Part shown: piece after piece, positions 13,406-22,160 of the stretch
Layout: each line of letters starts with the position of its first letter
Numbering within the stretch: position 1 is the stretch's first letter
DNA from: Spongiibacter tropicus DSM 19543
GTDB taxonomy: Bacteria > Pseudomonadota > Gammaproteobacteria > Pseudomonadales > Spongiibacteraceae
Reading direction: 5' to 3'
DNA: 64,000 nt
Assembly (NCBI RefSeq): GCF_000420325.1
Contig: NZ_ATUS01000001.1
Coordinates: 1,554,463 to 1,618,462, forward strand
Position numbers and translations under genes: made by a program
Notes under the pieces: generated by a model
Seen by the model: only the letters and a program-made list of their open reading frames with translations
Database searches by the model: none
What the model was told of the DNA's origin: nothing

Positions 13406-15073
13406 ATGCTGGTTCACTTGAGCATCAGCAACTTCGCCATCACCGAATCACTGGAAGTCGAGTTACAACCGGGCATGACCGTACTGACCGGGGAAACCGG
13501 CGCGGGCAAGTCGATCATGCTCGACGCGCTGGGGCTGACACTGGGCGATCGCACCGATAGCGGCGTGGTGCGGGCGGGCGCAGAGCGGGCAGACATTCAC
13601 GCCGAATTCGACATCAGCCAGATTCCCCGCGCCCGCCAGTGGCTGCAGGAACGGGAACTGCTGGCCGGCGATGAATGCCGACTCCGCCGGGTGATTACCA
13701 AAGAGGGTCGCTCGCGCGCCTACATCAACGGCCAGCCCGCCACAGTGCAGGACGTTCGCGAACTGGGCGAACTGCTCATCGACATCCACAGCCAGCACGC
13801 CCATCAATCGCTGCTGAAAAAACCGTATCAGCGCGAACTGCTGGACGCCTTTGCCGGCGCCACTGAACTCTGCAGCGCACTGAGTGACGACTGCAGCCAC
13901 TATCAAAAACTCAATAAGCGGCTCACCCAACTGGAAAGCCAGCTCGACGAGCAGAGCGCTCAGGAACAACTGCTGCGTTACCAACTGGAAGAGCTCGACC
14001 GACTGGCCATTCAGCCGGGAGAAGTCGAAGAACTGGAAATCGAGCAGAAACAGCTCGCCAATGCCGAACAGATCCTGTCCACCAACCATCACAGCCTCGC
14101 GCTCTGCCGAGAGGGTGAAGTGAATGCCATGGGCATTCTTCAACAGGCCCTGTCGTCGCTGACAGGCTGCCAGCACGGCCACCCGTCACAGGAAGCCGCC
14201 ATTTCCCTGTTGGAAAGCGCCCGCATCCAGATTGAGGAGGCCGCCAGCGAACTGCAACGCGTTACCGACGAAACCGAGCTGGACCCACAACGCCTGCAGC
14301 AAGTGGAAGAGCGTCTCGACGCCATCTATCAGACCGCCCGCAAACACCGCATTCAACCGGAAGAGCTGCCGGGACTGCAGGAATCACTGCAAGAGCAGCT
14401 CGACACGCTGGATGCCACCGACGAAAAACTCGACGCCCTGCGCAGTGAGCGCGACACCGCCCTGGCGAACTATCGCAAGAAAGCTGAAAAGCTCAGCAAG
14501 CAACGGCGCAGTGCGGCCGCAAAAATGAAGAAAAGTATCGAGGCAAAACTCAGCGAACTGGCCATGAAACACTGCCAGATCGAGTTTGCCATTACCCCAC
14601 TCGACAGCGACCAGCCCCATAACCACGGCAACGAAGATATTGAGATTCTGATCCGCAGCAACCCCAATGCCGCCATGGGGCCGCTGCATAAAATCGCCTC
14701 CGGCGGCGAGCTGTCGCGTATCAGCCTGGCCATTCAGGTAGTGACGGCGCAGGTTGCCACCGTGCCCACCGTGGTTTTCGACGAGGTGGACGTAGGCATT
14801 GGCGGCGCTACCGCAGAAATTGTCGGGCAGTTGCTGCACGACCTCGGCTCACGCAGCCAGGTATTGTGCGTGACTCATCAGGCACAGGTCGCCAGCCAGG
14901 GCGATCAGCATATTCTCGTGCAGAAAACCGGCGATAAGAACAGCGTGCGTACCGAGCTGCACGCGCTGGGCGATGACCAGAAAATTGAGGAAATTGCCCG
15001 GATGCTGGGCGGGATTGCGATTACCGAAAACACCTTGGCTCACGCGAGAGAAATGCTGGCGACGCGCCACTGA
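13406..15073 (+). CDS. recN: DNA repair protein RecN
   Basis: A complete 555-residue SMC-like ATPase that acts at double-strand breaks to hold sister DNA together during recombination repair. Walker A (GETGAGKS) is near residue 30. A long coiled-coil middle region follows (HYQKLNKRLTQLESQLDEQS, EEVEELEIEQKQLANAEQ). The ABC signature ASGGELSRISLAIQ and Walker B VVFDEVDVGIGG are in the last 150 residues, with the switch THQAQVASQGDQH after them. A LexA box precedes the gene; a strong hairpin at 15098-15123 separates it from convergent fur. Confidence 0.98.
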   Translation: MLVHLSISNFAITESLEVELQPGMTVLTGETGAGKSIMLDALGLTLGDRTDSGVVRAGAERADIHAEFDISQIPRARQWLQERELLAGDECRLRRVITKEGRSRAYINGQPATVQDVRELGELLIDIHSQHAHQSLLKKPYQRELLDAFAGATELCSALSDDCSHYQKLNKRLTQLESQLDEQSAQEQLLRYQLEELDRLAIQPGEVEELEIEQKQLANAEQILSTNHHSLALCREGEVNAMGILQQALSSLTGCQHGHPSQEAAISLLESARIQIEEAASELQRVTDETELDPQRLQQVEERLDAIYQTARKHRIQPEELPGLQESLQEQLDTLDATDEKLDALRSERDTALANYRKKAEKLSKQRRSAAAKMKKSIEAKLSELAMKHCQIEFAITPLDSDQPHNHGNEDIEILIRSNPNAAMGPLHKIASGGELSRISLAIQVVTAQVATVPTVVFDEVDVGIGGATAEIVGQLLHDLGSRSQVLCVTHQAQVASQGDQHILVQKTGDKNSVRTELHALGDDQKIEEIARMLGGIAITENTLAHAREMLATRH

Positions 15074-15097
15074 GCGAGGCGCCAGCATCGAGACACG

Positions 15098-15123
15098 GTG
15101 TCGGCAGCGATCACTGCCGACAC
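15098..15123. terminator. hairpin between convergent recN and fur
   Basis: A perfect 10-bp stem GTGTCGGCAG / CTGCCGACAC with a 6-base loop lies in the short spacer between the ends of recN and fur. An A-run (15125-15131) on the plus strand lies on the fur side. Position and symmetry suggest a two-way terminator, though no T-run directly follows the stem for either gene. Confidence 0.6.
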
Positions 15124-15133
15124 AGAAAAAAGC

Positions 15134-15547
15134 TTACTTCTTGGGGCGAACGTACAGAACCAGGCTGTGGTCGACCAGCTCGTAGCCGCGCTCTTCCACC
15201 AGCTTGTGCTGACGCTCTTCGATGATGTCATCGTAAAACTCGATGACCTCACCCGTTTCCATACAAACAATGTGGTCGTGGTGCTCGCCCTTCGCCAGCT
15301 CGAATACCGAGTGACCGGCTTCGAAGTTGTGGCGCACCACCAGACCGGCCGCCTCAAACTGGGTCAGCACGCGGTATACCGTTGCCAGACCTACGTCTTC
15401 TCCCGAGTCCATCAGCGAGCGATAAACATCTTCCGCACTGAAATGCTGATTGTCGGCCTCGGCCTGCTCAAGCAGTTGGAGAATTTTGACCCGTGGCAAG
15501 GTGACTTTCAGACCAGCCTTGCGGAGTTCTTGGTTTTCGCTTGACAT
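15134..15547 (-). CDS. fur: ferric uptake regulator Fur
   Basis: A 137-residue Fur. It represses iron-uptake genes when loaded with Fe2+. The winged helix has the recognition segment SGEDVGLATVYRVLTQFEAA, followed by the metal-binding stretch GEHHDHIVCMETGEVIEFYD. The usual first CxxC structural zinc motif is reduced to a single Cys (CMET), as in Pseudomonas-type Fur, and the second CxxC is also absent from the short C-terminus (VRPKK). Divergent from bamE with 74 bases between, the conserved fur-bamE layout. Confidence 0.97.
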   Translation of the reverse strand: MSSENQELRKAGLKVTLPRVKILQLLEQAEADNQHFSAEDVYRSLMDSGEDVGLATVYRVLTQFEAAGLVVRHNFEAGHSVFELAKGEHHDHIVCMETGEVIEFYDDIIEERQHKLVEERGYELVDHSLVLYVRPKK

Positions 15548-15621
15548 AAAGCACTGACCTTAGCGTTGTGTAGAGGATTGCGATATTATCCCCGCCTCTG
15601 CGAGCGATTGGAACCCTGACT

Positions 15622-15990
15622 ATGTTTTTGCGTATTGCCACCGTCAGCCTGCTGTTGCTGCTTGGCGCCTGCAGCTCCCTTGAGTTTCCCGGCGTTTATC
15701 GCCTGTCCATCGACCAAGGCAATATTATCACCCAGGAGATGGTCGACCAGCTTGAAATCGGCATGAACCGCAGCCAGGTCGAATACGTGATGGGCACACC
15801 GCTGATCCGTAACACCTTCAACCCGGACCGCTGGGACTACGTCTACACCCTCAACAAAGAGGGCAAGCCCTCAGACCGCCACCAGCTCAGTGCCTTTTTT
15901 GAAGGCGACACACTGGTCAAAATTGTGACCGACGTCGCCCCCTCTGAAGAAGGTCGCGTAGGCGGCGGCGCCGACGCCCAGCCCGAGTAA
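15622..15990 (+). CDS. bamE: outer membrane protein assembly factor BamE
   Basis: A 122-residue lipoprotein of the BAM beta-barrel assembly complex (SmpA/OmlA). The signal peptide and lipobox are clear (LLLLLGACSS, acylated Cys about residue 17). The fold motifs QGNIITQEMVDQLEIGMNR, VMGTPLIRNTFNPDRWDYVY and the strand HQLSAFFEGDTLVKI are typical. It sits between divergent fur and convergent rnfH, as in most gammaproteobacteria. Confidence 0.97.
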   Translation: MFLRIATVSLLLLLGACSSLEFPGVYRLSIDQGNIITQEMVDQLEIGMNRSQVEYVMGTPLIRNTFNPDRWDYVYTLNKEGKPSDRHQLSAFFEGDTLVKIVTDVAPSEEGRVGGGADAQPE

Positions 15991-15993
15991 CAC

Positions 15994-16305
15994 TCAGGCG
16001 TCTTTAAGCGCCTTGGCTTTTGCCGCCCGCTGCTTGCGCACTTCCTTGGGGTCAGCAATCAGCGGGCGATAAATTTCCACACGATCGCCATCCGCCAGCG
16101 CCTGTGCTTCGGGCTTGCTGACCACCTTGCCGAACACCCCCACATCGACACTGCTCAGATCGAGCTCGGGAAACTGGGCATCCAGCCCCGACTTCTCAAC
16201 GGCTTCGCGCACAGTACTGCCCTGCGGCAGTTCCAGCGCCACAATGCGCTGCTTGTTGGGCAGGGCGTAGGCCACTTCTACATGAATCATGTCGTTATTT
16301 TCCAT
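15994..16305 (-). CDS. rnfH: RnfH family ubiquitin-fold protein
   Basis: A small beta-grasp protein (UPF0125/RnfH) of about 100 residues, with VEVAYALPNKQRIVALELPQ, the middle motif VDVGVFGKVV, and GDRVEIYRPLIADPKEVRK at the end. The cellular role is unresolved; it is found next to ratA, smpB and bamE. Three starts are possible: GTG 16320, ATG 16305 and ATG 16290. The last has the best Shine-Dalgarno (GGAAA) and gives 98 residues without overlapping ratA; 16305 is reported as a compromise. Ends just beyond the bamE end, convergent. Confidence 0.88.
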   Translation of the reverse strand: MENNDMIHVEVAYALPNKQRIVALELPQGSTVREAVEKSGLDAQFPELDLSSVDVGVFGKVVSKPEAQALADGDRVEIYRPLIADPKEVRKQRAAKAKALKDA

Positions 16306-16729
16306 ATTGCTGATTCGCACGTTTTACCAGGGCATCAACCAAATTGTTCGCCACCGAATTAAACAATTGCTTGGTCGCCGCACCGACCAGAGCACCGCTC
16401 AGCGCAAAGCGCAGGTGCAGGCTCACTTTGCAGGCCGCGTCTCCCAGCGCCAGCAACTCCCATTCACCTTTGAGTTTTTCAAAGGGGCCGTCCACCAGAC
16501 TCAAGACAATGCGGCGCGGCGGCGTCAGGCTATTACGAGTAGTAAAGCTCATGCGGATGCCCGCTCTCGACAGGTCCAGCCGCGCCTCCATAGTATGGTC
16601 GTCGGCAAACAGAATCTCGGCACCGACACAGCCATCCATGTACTGGGGATAGGCTTCTACATCGTTGATCAGCGCATACACCCGCTCCGCAGAATACGGC
16701 AGCAAGGCACTTCGGCGTATGTCATTCAT
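16295..16729 (-). CDS. ratA: type II toxin-antitoxin / ubiquinone-binding protein RatA (START-like)
   Basis: A 144-residue START-domain protein of the Coq10/RatA (YfjG) family. Recognisable segments are RSALLPYSAERVYALINDVEAYP near the N-terminus and LVDGPFEKLKGEWEL in the second half. In E. coli it was described as an inhibitor of 70S association; relatives bind ubiquinone. Both roles are family knowledge. It overlaps rnfH and forms the rnfH-ratA pair that is usually divergent from smpB; here an NSS transporter gene is inserted between ratA and smpB. Confidence 0.92.
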   Translation of the reverse strand: MNDIRRSALLPYSAERVYALINDVEAYPQYMDGCVGAEILFADDHTMEARLDLSRAGIRMSFTTRNSLTPPRRIVLSLVDGPFEKLKGEWELLALGDAACKVSLHLRFALSGALVGAATKQLFNSVANNLVDALVKRANQQYGK

Positions 16730-16767
16730 GGTCAGTTCCGGCTCTTGTCATTCGCTTGGCGGCACCG

Positions 16768-18135
16768 CTATGTCAGGCGACTGTATAGCCCCCAGCACAA
16801 CAGACACAGCAATACCGGCGGCGCAATATACCGTAACATGCGCAACCAAAGCCAAAAAAAGCCCTTCTCCAGCCAGCGATCACGCACGCCGTAAACACTC
16901 AGCGGCACTCGCCAGCCGGCAAACAACACAAAACACAGCGCGCACATGGGCATCAGCACATTCGCCACGACAATATCCAGCCACTCCATCGCCGAGCGCG
17001 AGAACCAGTTCAGAGGCGACCCCGGCTGCAACGACAGCAGCGCGATCTCCGCAACCAGCAGCACCGTGCCGCCCGTCACCAAAGCGGCCAACCAACGGGG
17101 CAACGACCAGCGCTCCACCAGATACGCCACCACCGGCTCAAACAGGGCGACGACCGTGGTGATCGCCAGAATACTCATCAATATATAGAAAGCCGTACCG
17201 GCAATATCGCCAAACACCAGATTGCCAAAGCTGTACGGCAGCGAGACAAACATCAGCGCCGGCCCCTGCCCGGCCACAATATGCTGGTCGCTGACCAGCG
17301 CGATAATGATCAGCCCGCCCATCAACATCGCGGCGGTATCGATGCCCGCCAACGCCAGCAACTGGCGACTGGCCGAGCGGCCCGACGGGAAATAGGCGCC
17401 GTAGGCCATCAGCGCAACACTGCCCAGCCCCAGCGCAAAGAACGCATTCTGCGCAGCGGAAAGCACCGCCTCCCAAGAAAATTCCGTCGCCCTGAAGGTA
17501 AACAGCGCACGCTCGGCCGCCCCGAAATCGCCCAACTCATAGGCGAAGTACAGCAGGCCAGCCATGACCAACAGCAACACCGGCAGCAGAATCCGCAGCA
17601 CAATCGCCATGCCGCGCTTCACGCTTACCGACGACAGCGCAATGGTCAGAACAAGAAATCCGTAGAGTGACTGCTGCTGCATTTCCGGCGAGGCCAGCAA
17701 CTGCTGGAATTCGGCCGCAACCAGATCCAGACTGGCGGCCTCCATCGCCCCGGAGGACATTTTGGGGATGTACCAAAACAGCCAGCTCGATACCACACTG
17801 AGATTCGCCGCCAGCAACAAGGCCGCCACCGCCGACAGTTGCGCCACCAGCGACCAGTGGCGAGACGCACCGGAAAAGCTGGCAATCTGATCAACGGCAT
17901 GAATGGGGTTTGCTCGGGCGCGCATGGCAATGCGCAACTCCGCCACCGCGACCGGCAGCATCACCAACAGCAGAAAGCCCGCATATACCAGCAGATAGAC
18001 GGCACCACCCTGCGCCGCCGCCTCCTGTGGCGTCGTCCAGAAATTGCCCAAACTGACAACCAGGCCGGTTGCCGCGGCGAGAAATGTCCATCGACTGGAC
18101 CAGATTCCCTGGACTTTGGTTTTTTTAAGGGCCAT
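16768..18135 (-). CDS. sodium-dependent transporter, NSS family
   Basis: A 455-residue polytopic protein with the LeuT/NSS amino terminus: RWTFLAAATGLVVSLGNFW matches the TM1 sodium- and substrate-binding segment, followed by YLLVYAGFLLLVMLPVAVAE (TM2). About eleven to twelve hydrophobic helices are visible. Known members take up amino acids or related solutes with Na+; the substrate here is not evident. It stands alone between ratA and smpB, opposite in strand to smpB, with about 85 bases between the starts. Confidence 0.88.
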   Translation of the reverse strand: MALKKTKVQGIWSSRWTFLAAATGLVVSLGNFWTTPQEAAAQGGAVYLLVYAGFLLLVMLPVAVAELRIAMRARANPIHAVDQIASFSGASRHWSLVAQLSAVAALLLAANLSVVSSWLFWYIPKMSSGAMEAASLDLVAAEFQQLLASPEMQQQSLYGFLVLTIALSSVSVKRGMAIVLRILLPVLLLVMAGLLYFAYELGDFGAAERALFTFRATEFSWEAVLSAAQNAFFALGLGSVALMAYGAYFPSGRSASRQLLALAGIDTAAMLMGGLIIIALVSDQHIVAGQGPALMFVSLPYSFGNLVFGDIAGTAFYILMSILAITTVVALFEPVVAYLVERWSLPRWLAALVTGGTVLLVAEIALLSLQPGSPLNWFSRSAMEWLDIVVANVLMPMCALCFVLFAGWRVPLSVYGVRDRWLEKGFFWLWLRMLRYIAPPVLLCLLCWGLYSRLT

Positions 18136-18221
18136 ACACCTTCGGCGAGCATTGTCACTGCAGCGGTCTTTTTACCTGAGCAGCATAGGTTTTGCCAGCT
18201 ACTGGCTCTATAATCGCCGCC

Positions 18222-18698
18222 ATGAGTAAAAAGAAACCGAATAACAGCAGCACAATCGCCCTGAACAAAAAGGCGCGACACGACTACCACCTGACCGACA
18301 AGCTGGAGGCCGGCGTGTCGCTGCTCGGCTGGGAAGTGAAAAGCCTGCGCGAAGGCAAAGGGCAGATCACCGACACCTACGTGTTGCTGCAGAATGGCGA
18401 AGCCTTTCTGCTGGGCGCGCACATCTCGCCCCTGCTCAGCGCCTCTACCCATTTCGTGACCGACCCGACCCGCACGCGCAAACTCTTGCTTCACAGCCAG
18501 GAACTCCGCAAACTGGAGGAAGCGACCCAGCAAAAGGGCTATACCTGCGTATGCACCGCCATGTATTGGAAGAAGCATCTGGTCAAAGTCGAAATTGCCC
18601 TGGCCAAGGGCAAGAAGGACCACGACAAGCGCGAAACCGAAAAGTCCCGCGACTGGGATCGGCAAAAGCAGCGAGTGCTGCGACAACACAATAGCTGA
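18222..18698 (+). CDS. smpB: SsrA-binding protein SmpB
   Basis: SmpB binds tmRNA and delivers it to stalled ribosomes. The 158-residue protein has the OB-fold motifs [34 protein letters not shown], and the basic tail [20 protein letters not shown] that forms a helix in the mRNA channel. Start ATG 18222 ([10 protein letters not shown]) was chosen over an upstream ATG at 18192 because it matches family length. Its partner ssrA lies 5 kb downstream on the same strand. Confidence 0.97.
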   Translation: MSKKKPNNSSTIALNKKARHDYHLTDKLEAGVSLLGWEVKSLREGKGQITDTYVLLQNGEAFLLGAHISPLLSASTHFVTDPTRTRKLLLHSQELRKLEEATQQKGYTCVCTAMYWKKHLVKVEIALAKGKKDHDKRETEKSRDWDRQKQRVLRQHNS

Positions 18699-18714
18699 CC
18701 CGTAGCGACCGCCA

Positions 18715-19212
18715 ATGAAAACGCTCCACTTACTCAGGCACGCCAAAGCAAGCTGGGAAAAAGACGAGCTGCGCGATGCCGACCGTCACCTGACGCGTCG
18801 CGGCAAACAGGACTGCGCAAGGGTTGCCCGCGCGCTCAGCCAGTCGGAACACCACTTCACCCGCATCTATTGCAGCAGCGCCCGCCGCTGCACGGAAACC
18901 CTGCAACGCTTCCGCGCCGAAAGCACGCTGTTTGACGGCATCGAGACCACCATCGACGACGCCCTCTATACCTTCGACCGCGACACCCTGCTGACCTGGC
19001 TCAAAGACCTGGATAATAGCTGCACCGCGCCACTGATTATCGGCCACAACCCGGCGCTGCGCGATCTGGTGAACTACCTCTACGACGGCGAAATTGAAAA
19101 CTTCAGCACCACCACATTCATCACTCTCGAGATCAATGTGGAATACTGGGATCAGTTGCGCACCGACAGCGCCAAGCTCACGGAACAGATTCGTCCCAAG
19201 CAGCTTCGCTAA
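18715..19212 (+). CDS. SixA-type phosphohistidine phosphatase
   Basis: A 165-residue histidine phosphatase superfamily member. The RHG-type motif is at the very start (LHLLRHAKASW), the second Arg region is FTRIYCSSARRCTETLQ, and the late catalytic His is in PLIIGHNPALRDLVNYL. E. coli SixA removes phosphate from histidine phosphotransfer proteins (ArcB, NPr). This one is in the same size class and likely acts in the cytosol on phosphohistidine proteins; exact target unknown. It starts 16 bases after smpB. Confidence 0.87.
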   Translation: MKTLHLLRHAKASWEKDELRDADRHLTRRGKQDCARVARALSQSEHHFTRIYCSSARRCTETLQRFRAESTLFDGIETTIDDALYTFDRDTLLTWLKDLDNSCTAPLIIGHNPALRDLVNYLYDGEIENFSTTTFITLEINVEYWDQLRTDSAKLTEQIRPKQLR

Positions 19213-19237
19213 CCCTCAGACAAGGAACGCCTCTGGC

Positions 19238-19861
19238 ATGAGCCAAGCCGACGCCCTCAAGAATATTCGCATCGTCCACGACGTGCTGATCCTAAAAAAA
19301 AGCCACAAACTGATTCGCCGCATGCGCCGGGCACTGGCCGAGCCGGAAATCCACGGCTATCAGGTGTGGGGCTCCTCCTTCCTGATCATGGACTACCTGC
19401 TGCAACACCCGCCGCGACGCGGCAGCAAGATCACCGAGATCGGTTCCGGCTGGGGCATTCTGAGTATTTTCTGTGCGATGCAGTTTGGCGCCAAAGTCAC
19501 CGCCGTCGATGCCGACGAGCACGTCTTCCCCTACCTCGACGCGCACGCACTGCTGAACGACGTGACCATCAAAACCCGGGTCGCGCGCTATGAAGAATTG
19601 GGCATCAAGGAATTGAAAGGCCAGAAGATGCTGCTCGGTGGCGATATCTGCTTCTGGCCCAAACTGGTTAACCCGCTGTACAGCGCCATCGAAGCCGCAC
19701 TGGATGCCGGGGTAAAAACCATCATCATTGCCGATCCGGGCCGCTCGCCGTTTCACAAGCTCGCCCGCAAATGCCAGAAAAACTTCAATGCCGAGCTGCT
19801 GGACTGGGAAGTAAAAACGCCCAAATCCATCAGCGGCGAACTGCTGGTGATCCGCGCCTGA
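19238..19861 (+). CDS. class I SAM-dependent methyltransferase
   Basis: A 207-residue protein with SAM motif I in ITEIGSGWGILSIFCA and the acidic ribose-binding loop AVDADEHVFPYLDAH. The later segment KMLLGGDICFWPKLVNPLYS resembles METTL20/ETFB-type and lysine methyltransferases, so a protein substrate is possible; this is inference. The start ATG 19238 follows AAGGAA at a good distance; a longer reading from 19094 would run inside the upstream gene. Lies 25 bases after the SixA gene, probably the same unit. Confidence 0.8.
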   Translation: MSQADALKNIRIVHDVLILKKSHKLIRRMRRALAEPEIHGYQVWGSSFLIMDYLLQHPPRRGSKITEIGSGWGILSIFCAMQFGAKVTAVDADEHVFPYLDAHALLNDVTIKTRVARYEELGIKELKGQKMLLGGDICFWPKLVNPLYSAIEAALDAGVKTIIIADPGRSPFHKLARKCQKNFNAELLDWEVKTPKSISGELLVIRA

Positions 19862-19888
19862 CCACCGGCTCAGGCGCCGAACAACCCC

Positions 19889-22018
19889 TCAGCCCTTCTT
19901 CGACTTCTTGCCTTTTTTCAGCTTCACTCTGGGACGGTAGTCCAGCTTGGGCAGTCGCGGCAGCTTGCCTGTCGCCAAGTAGCTGTGAATCTGCAGTTGT
20001 GAACGCACCTTGGCAGAACTCTTTTTGCGGGGACGGAAATCATTGCTCTGCGACGCATCGATCATCCGCGCCTTCACATTGTCGGCCCACTGAATATCAA
20101 TGATGTTCTGAATCCGCTTCTGCAGCACCGGACTGTAAACCGGACAGGTCACCTCCACCCGGAAGTCGATATTGCGCGTCATCAAATCCGCCGAGGAAAT
20201 GTAGTACTTGGGCTTGCCGCGATTGCGGAAGATATACACCCGCGGGTGCTCCAGATAGCCGTCGACAATACTGATCGCCTCAATATTCTCGCTCACGCCC
20301 GGCACACCCGGCAGCAGCGAGCACATGCCGCGCACAATCAAACGCACCGGCACCCCCGCCTGACTGGCCTCGTACAGCTTATCGACCAGTTCGCGGTCCA
20401 CCAGATTGTTACACTTCAGCGTAATGCCGCACTCCTTGCCCGCCCGCGCCGCATCGATTTCGCCCTGCACATTATCCAGCACGCGCTCGCGGCTGTTCAG
20501 CGGCGACACCGCCAGATGCTTAAACTCATGGCGCTTGTAGGTATAGGCGATAAAGTCGAACACCTTGGCCACCTCATCACCAATGGCCTGATCGTAGGTC
20601 AGCAGACTGAAGTCGGTGTACACCTCCGCCGTCTTCTCGTTGAAGTTACCCGTGCCCACGTGGGTGTAGTATTTCTGAAGATTGCCTTCCTGGCGGCTGA
20701 TCGAAATCAGCTTGCTGTGCACCTTCAAACCCGGCACGCCCAAGATCACGTTCACGCCGCCATCGGTCAGACGCTGCGACAGCGCGATGTTGGCCTCTTC
20801 ATCAAAGCGTGCCTGCAACTCCACCACCACCGTCACTTCTTTGTGGTTGGCGACCGCGTTCAGCAGTGCATCGACAACATGTGAGTTCGACGCCACCCGG
20901 TACAGGCTGATGCGAATCGACTTCACCGCCGGATCAATCGCGGCAGTTTTCAGCAGGTCCGTCAGGTAATCGAAGCTGTGATAGGGATAGAACAGCAGAA
21001 TATCCTGCTCGCGCATGCAGCTCAGAATATTGTCAGCGGCGTCAATTTCCGGCACCCGGATTTTCGGCAGCGCCTTCGCATCCAGATACGCCGGCCCCAG
21101 ATTGGGGAAGCGCATAAAGTCTTTGGAGTTGTGGTAGCGGCCACCGGGGATCATCGAGTCGAGGCGACCCAGCCCCAACCGCTTCACCAGATACTCCATC
21201 AAATCATTCGGCATCTGCGCGTCGTACACAAAGCGCACCGGATCCCCCTTGCGACGACGCTTGAGACTCTGCGCCATCTTCTCCACAAAGGTCTGCGTCA
21301 CCTCTTCGCTGAGTTCCAGCTCGGCGTCGCGGGTCAGCTTCACCGTGTAGGCCTCGGCAGAATCCAGCGGAAAAATCCCGCGAAACACCTGCGGTAGGCA
21401 CACGCGAATCATGTTCTCAAGCGTAATCAGCACCTTGCCGCGCTTGCCCTTGCGACCGGGAATCCGCACAAAGCGCTCGATCCGCGTGGTCGGCACTTCC
21501 AGCAGCGCGAAGCGCACCTGCCCCTCATAGCTGAGCTTGATCGCCAGATAGATCGACGCGTCATTCAGCTCCGGCATCGGGTTGGCATCGTCCAACAGAA
21601 TCGGCACCAGCTCCTGCTGGATATGACTGTGGAAATAGCCGCGCACGTACTCCGTCTGCGCCTCGTCTAGCTGGCGCTCGTTCACAATGTAGATTTTGCG
21701 ACGGCGCAATTCCTTCAGGTTGGCGCTGTAGGTGGCATCAAACCGGCGCTGCAATTTCAGCACTTTCTGGTGAATTTCCTCCATCAGCGCCTTGTAGTCC
21801 TCCTGCTTGGAGGGCGTCGAAAACGCAGCCAGACGACGTACATCCGCCACCCGCACCCGGAAGAATTCATCGAGGTTGTTAGAGAAGATGCCCAGATAAC
21901 GAATCCGCTGGATAATCGGCACCGACGGATCAGCCGCTTCCTGCAGCACCCGCTCGTTAAAAGAAAGCCAACTCAGCTCTTTGGCAATCCACGCCTGTTC
22001 AGCGGTCATTTCGCTCAT
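19889..22018 (-). CDS. ppk1: polyphosphate kinase 1
   Basis: A 709-residue PPK1 that makes inorganic polyphosphate from ATP. The N-terminal domain begins WIAKELSWLSFNERVLQEA. The catalytic domains show IRISLYRVASNSHVVDALL, VVELQARFDEEANIALSQRL and the phospho-acceptor His region GVPGLKVHSKLI, then YTHVGTGNFNEKTAEVYTD. The C-terminus ends in a Lys-rich tail. Divergent from ppx across a 142-base spacer that contains an 18-base palindrome. Confidence 0.97.
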   Translation of the reverse strand: MSEMTAEQAWIAKELSWLSFNERVLQEAADPSVPIIQRIRYLGIFSNNLDEFFRVRVADVRRLAAFSTPSKQEDYKALMEEIHQKVLKLQRRFDATYSANLKELRRRKIYIVNERQLDEAQTEYVRGYFHSHIQQELVPILLDDANPMPELNDASIYLAIKLSYEGQVRFALLEVPTTRIERFVRIPGRKGKRGKVLITLENMIRVCLPQVFRGIFPLDSAEAYTVKLTRDAELELSEEVTQTFVEKMAQSLKRRRKGDPVRFVYDAQMPNDLMEYLVKRLGLGRLDSMIPGGRYHNSKDFMRFPNLGPAYLDAKALPKIRVPEIDAADNILSCMREQDILLFYPYHSFDYLTDLLKTAAIDPAVKSIRISLYRVASNSHVVDALLNAVANHKEVTVVVELQARFDEEANIALSQRLTDGGVNVILGVPGLKVHSKLISISRQEGNLQKYYTHVGTGNFNEKTAEVYTDFSLLTYDQAIGDEVAKVFDFIAYTYKRHEFKHLAVSPLNSRERVLDNVQGEIDAARAGKECGITLKCNNLVDRELVDKLYEASQAGVPVRLIVRGMCSLLPGVPGVSENIEAISIVDGYLEHPRVYIFRNRGKPKYYISSADLMTRNIDFRVEVTCPVYSPVLQKRIQNIIDIQWADNVKARMIDASQSNDFRPRKKSSAKVRSQLQIHSYLATGKLPRLPKLDYRPRVKLKKGKKSKKG

Positions 22019-22079
22019 ATTTTCCTACCCTGACAACGTTTAAAGCACTTGTATGCGCGCAACAGCCTAACGGTTATGC

Positions 22080-22097
22080 ATGTCATTTTAGTGACAT
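22080..22097. promoter_or_regulatory. palindrome between ppk1 and ppx
   Basis: ATGTCA-TTTTAG-TGACAT is a perfect inverted repeat with 6-base arms in the divergent spacer, about 60 bases before ppk1 and about 65 before ppx. TGACA also recurs at 22121. The TGTCA/TGACA words resemble PhoB half-sites (CTGTCAT) but lack their 11-base direct spacing. It is a candidate operator for a dimeric regulator shared by both genes. Confidence 0.4.
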
Positions 22098-22160
22098 ATT
22101 TCAGTGGTCGCATTTGCCAGTGACAGGTCGTAAACTAACTGCTCACAAGGGACAAAATGC

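Noticed and set aside
15548-15621. Fur box in the fur-bamE spacer
   Set aside because: GGATAATATCGC contains a GATAAT-like word but no second half matching the 19-base Fur palindrome.
22081-22140. Pho box in the ppk1-ppx spacer
   Set aside because: TGTCA/TGACA words are present but form an inverted repeat and a 29-base spacing, not the 11-base direct repeats of PhoB sites.
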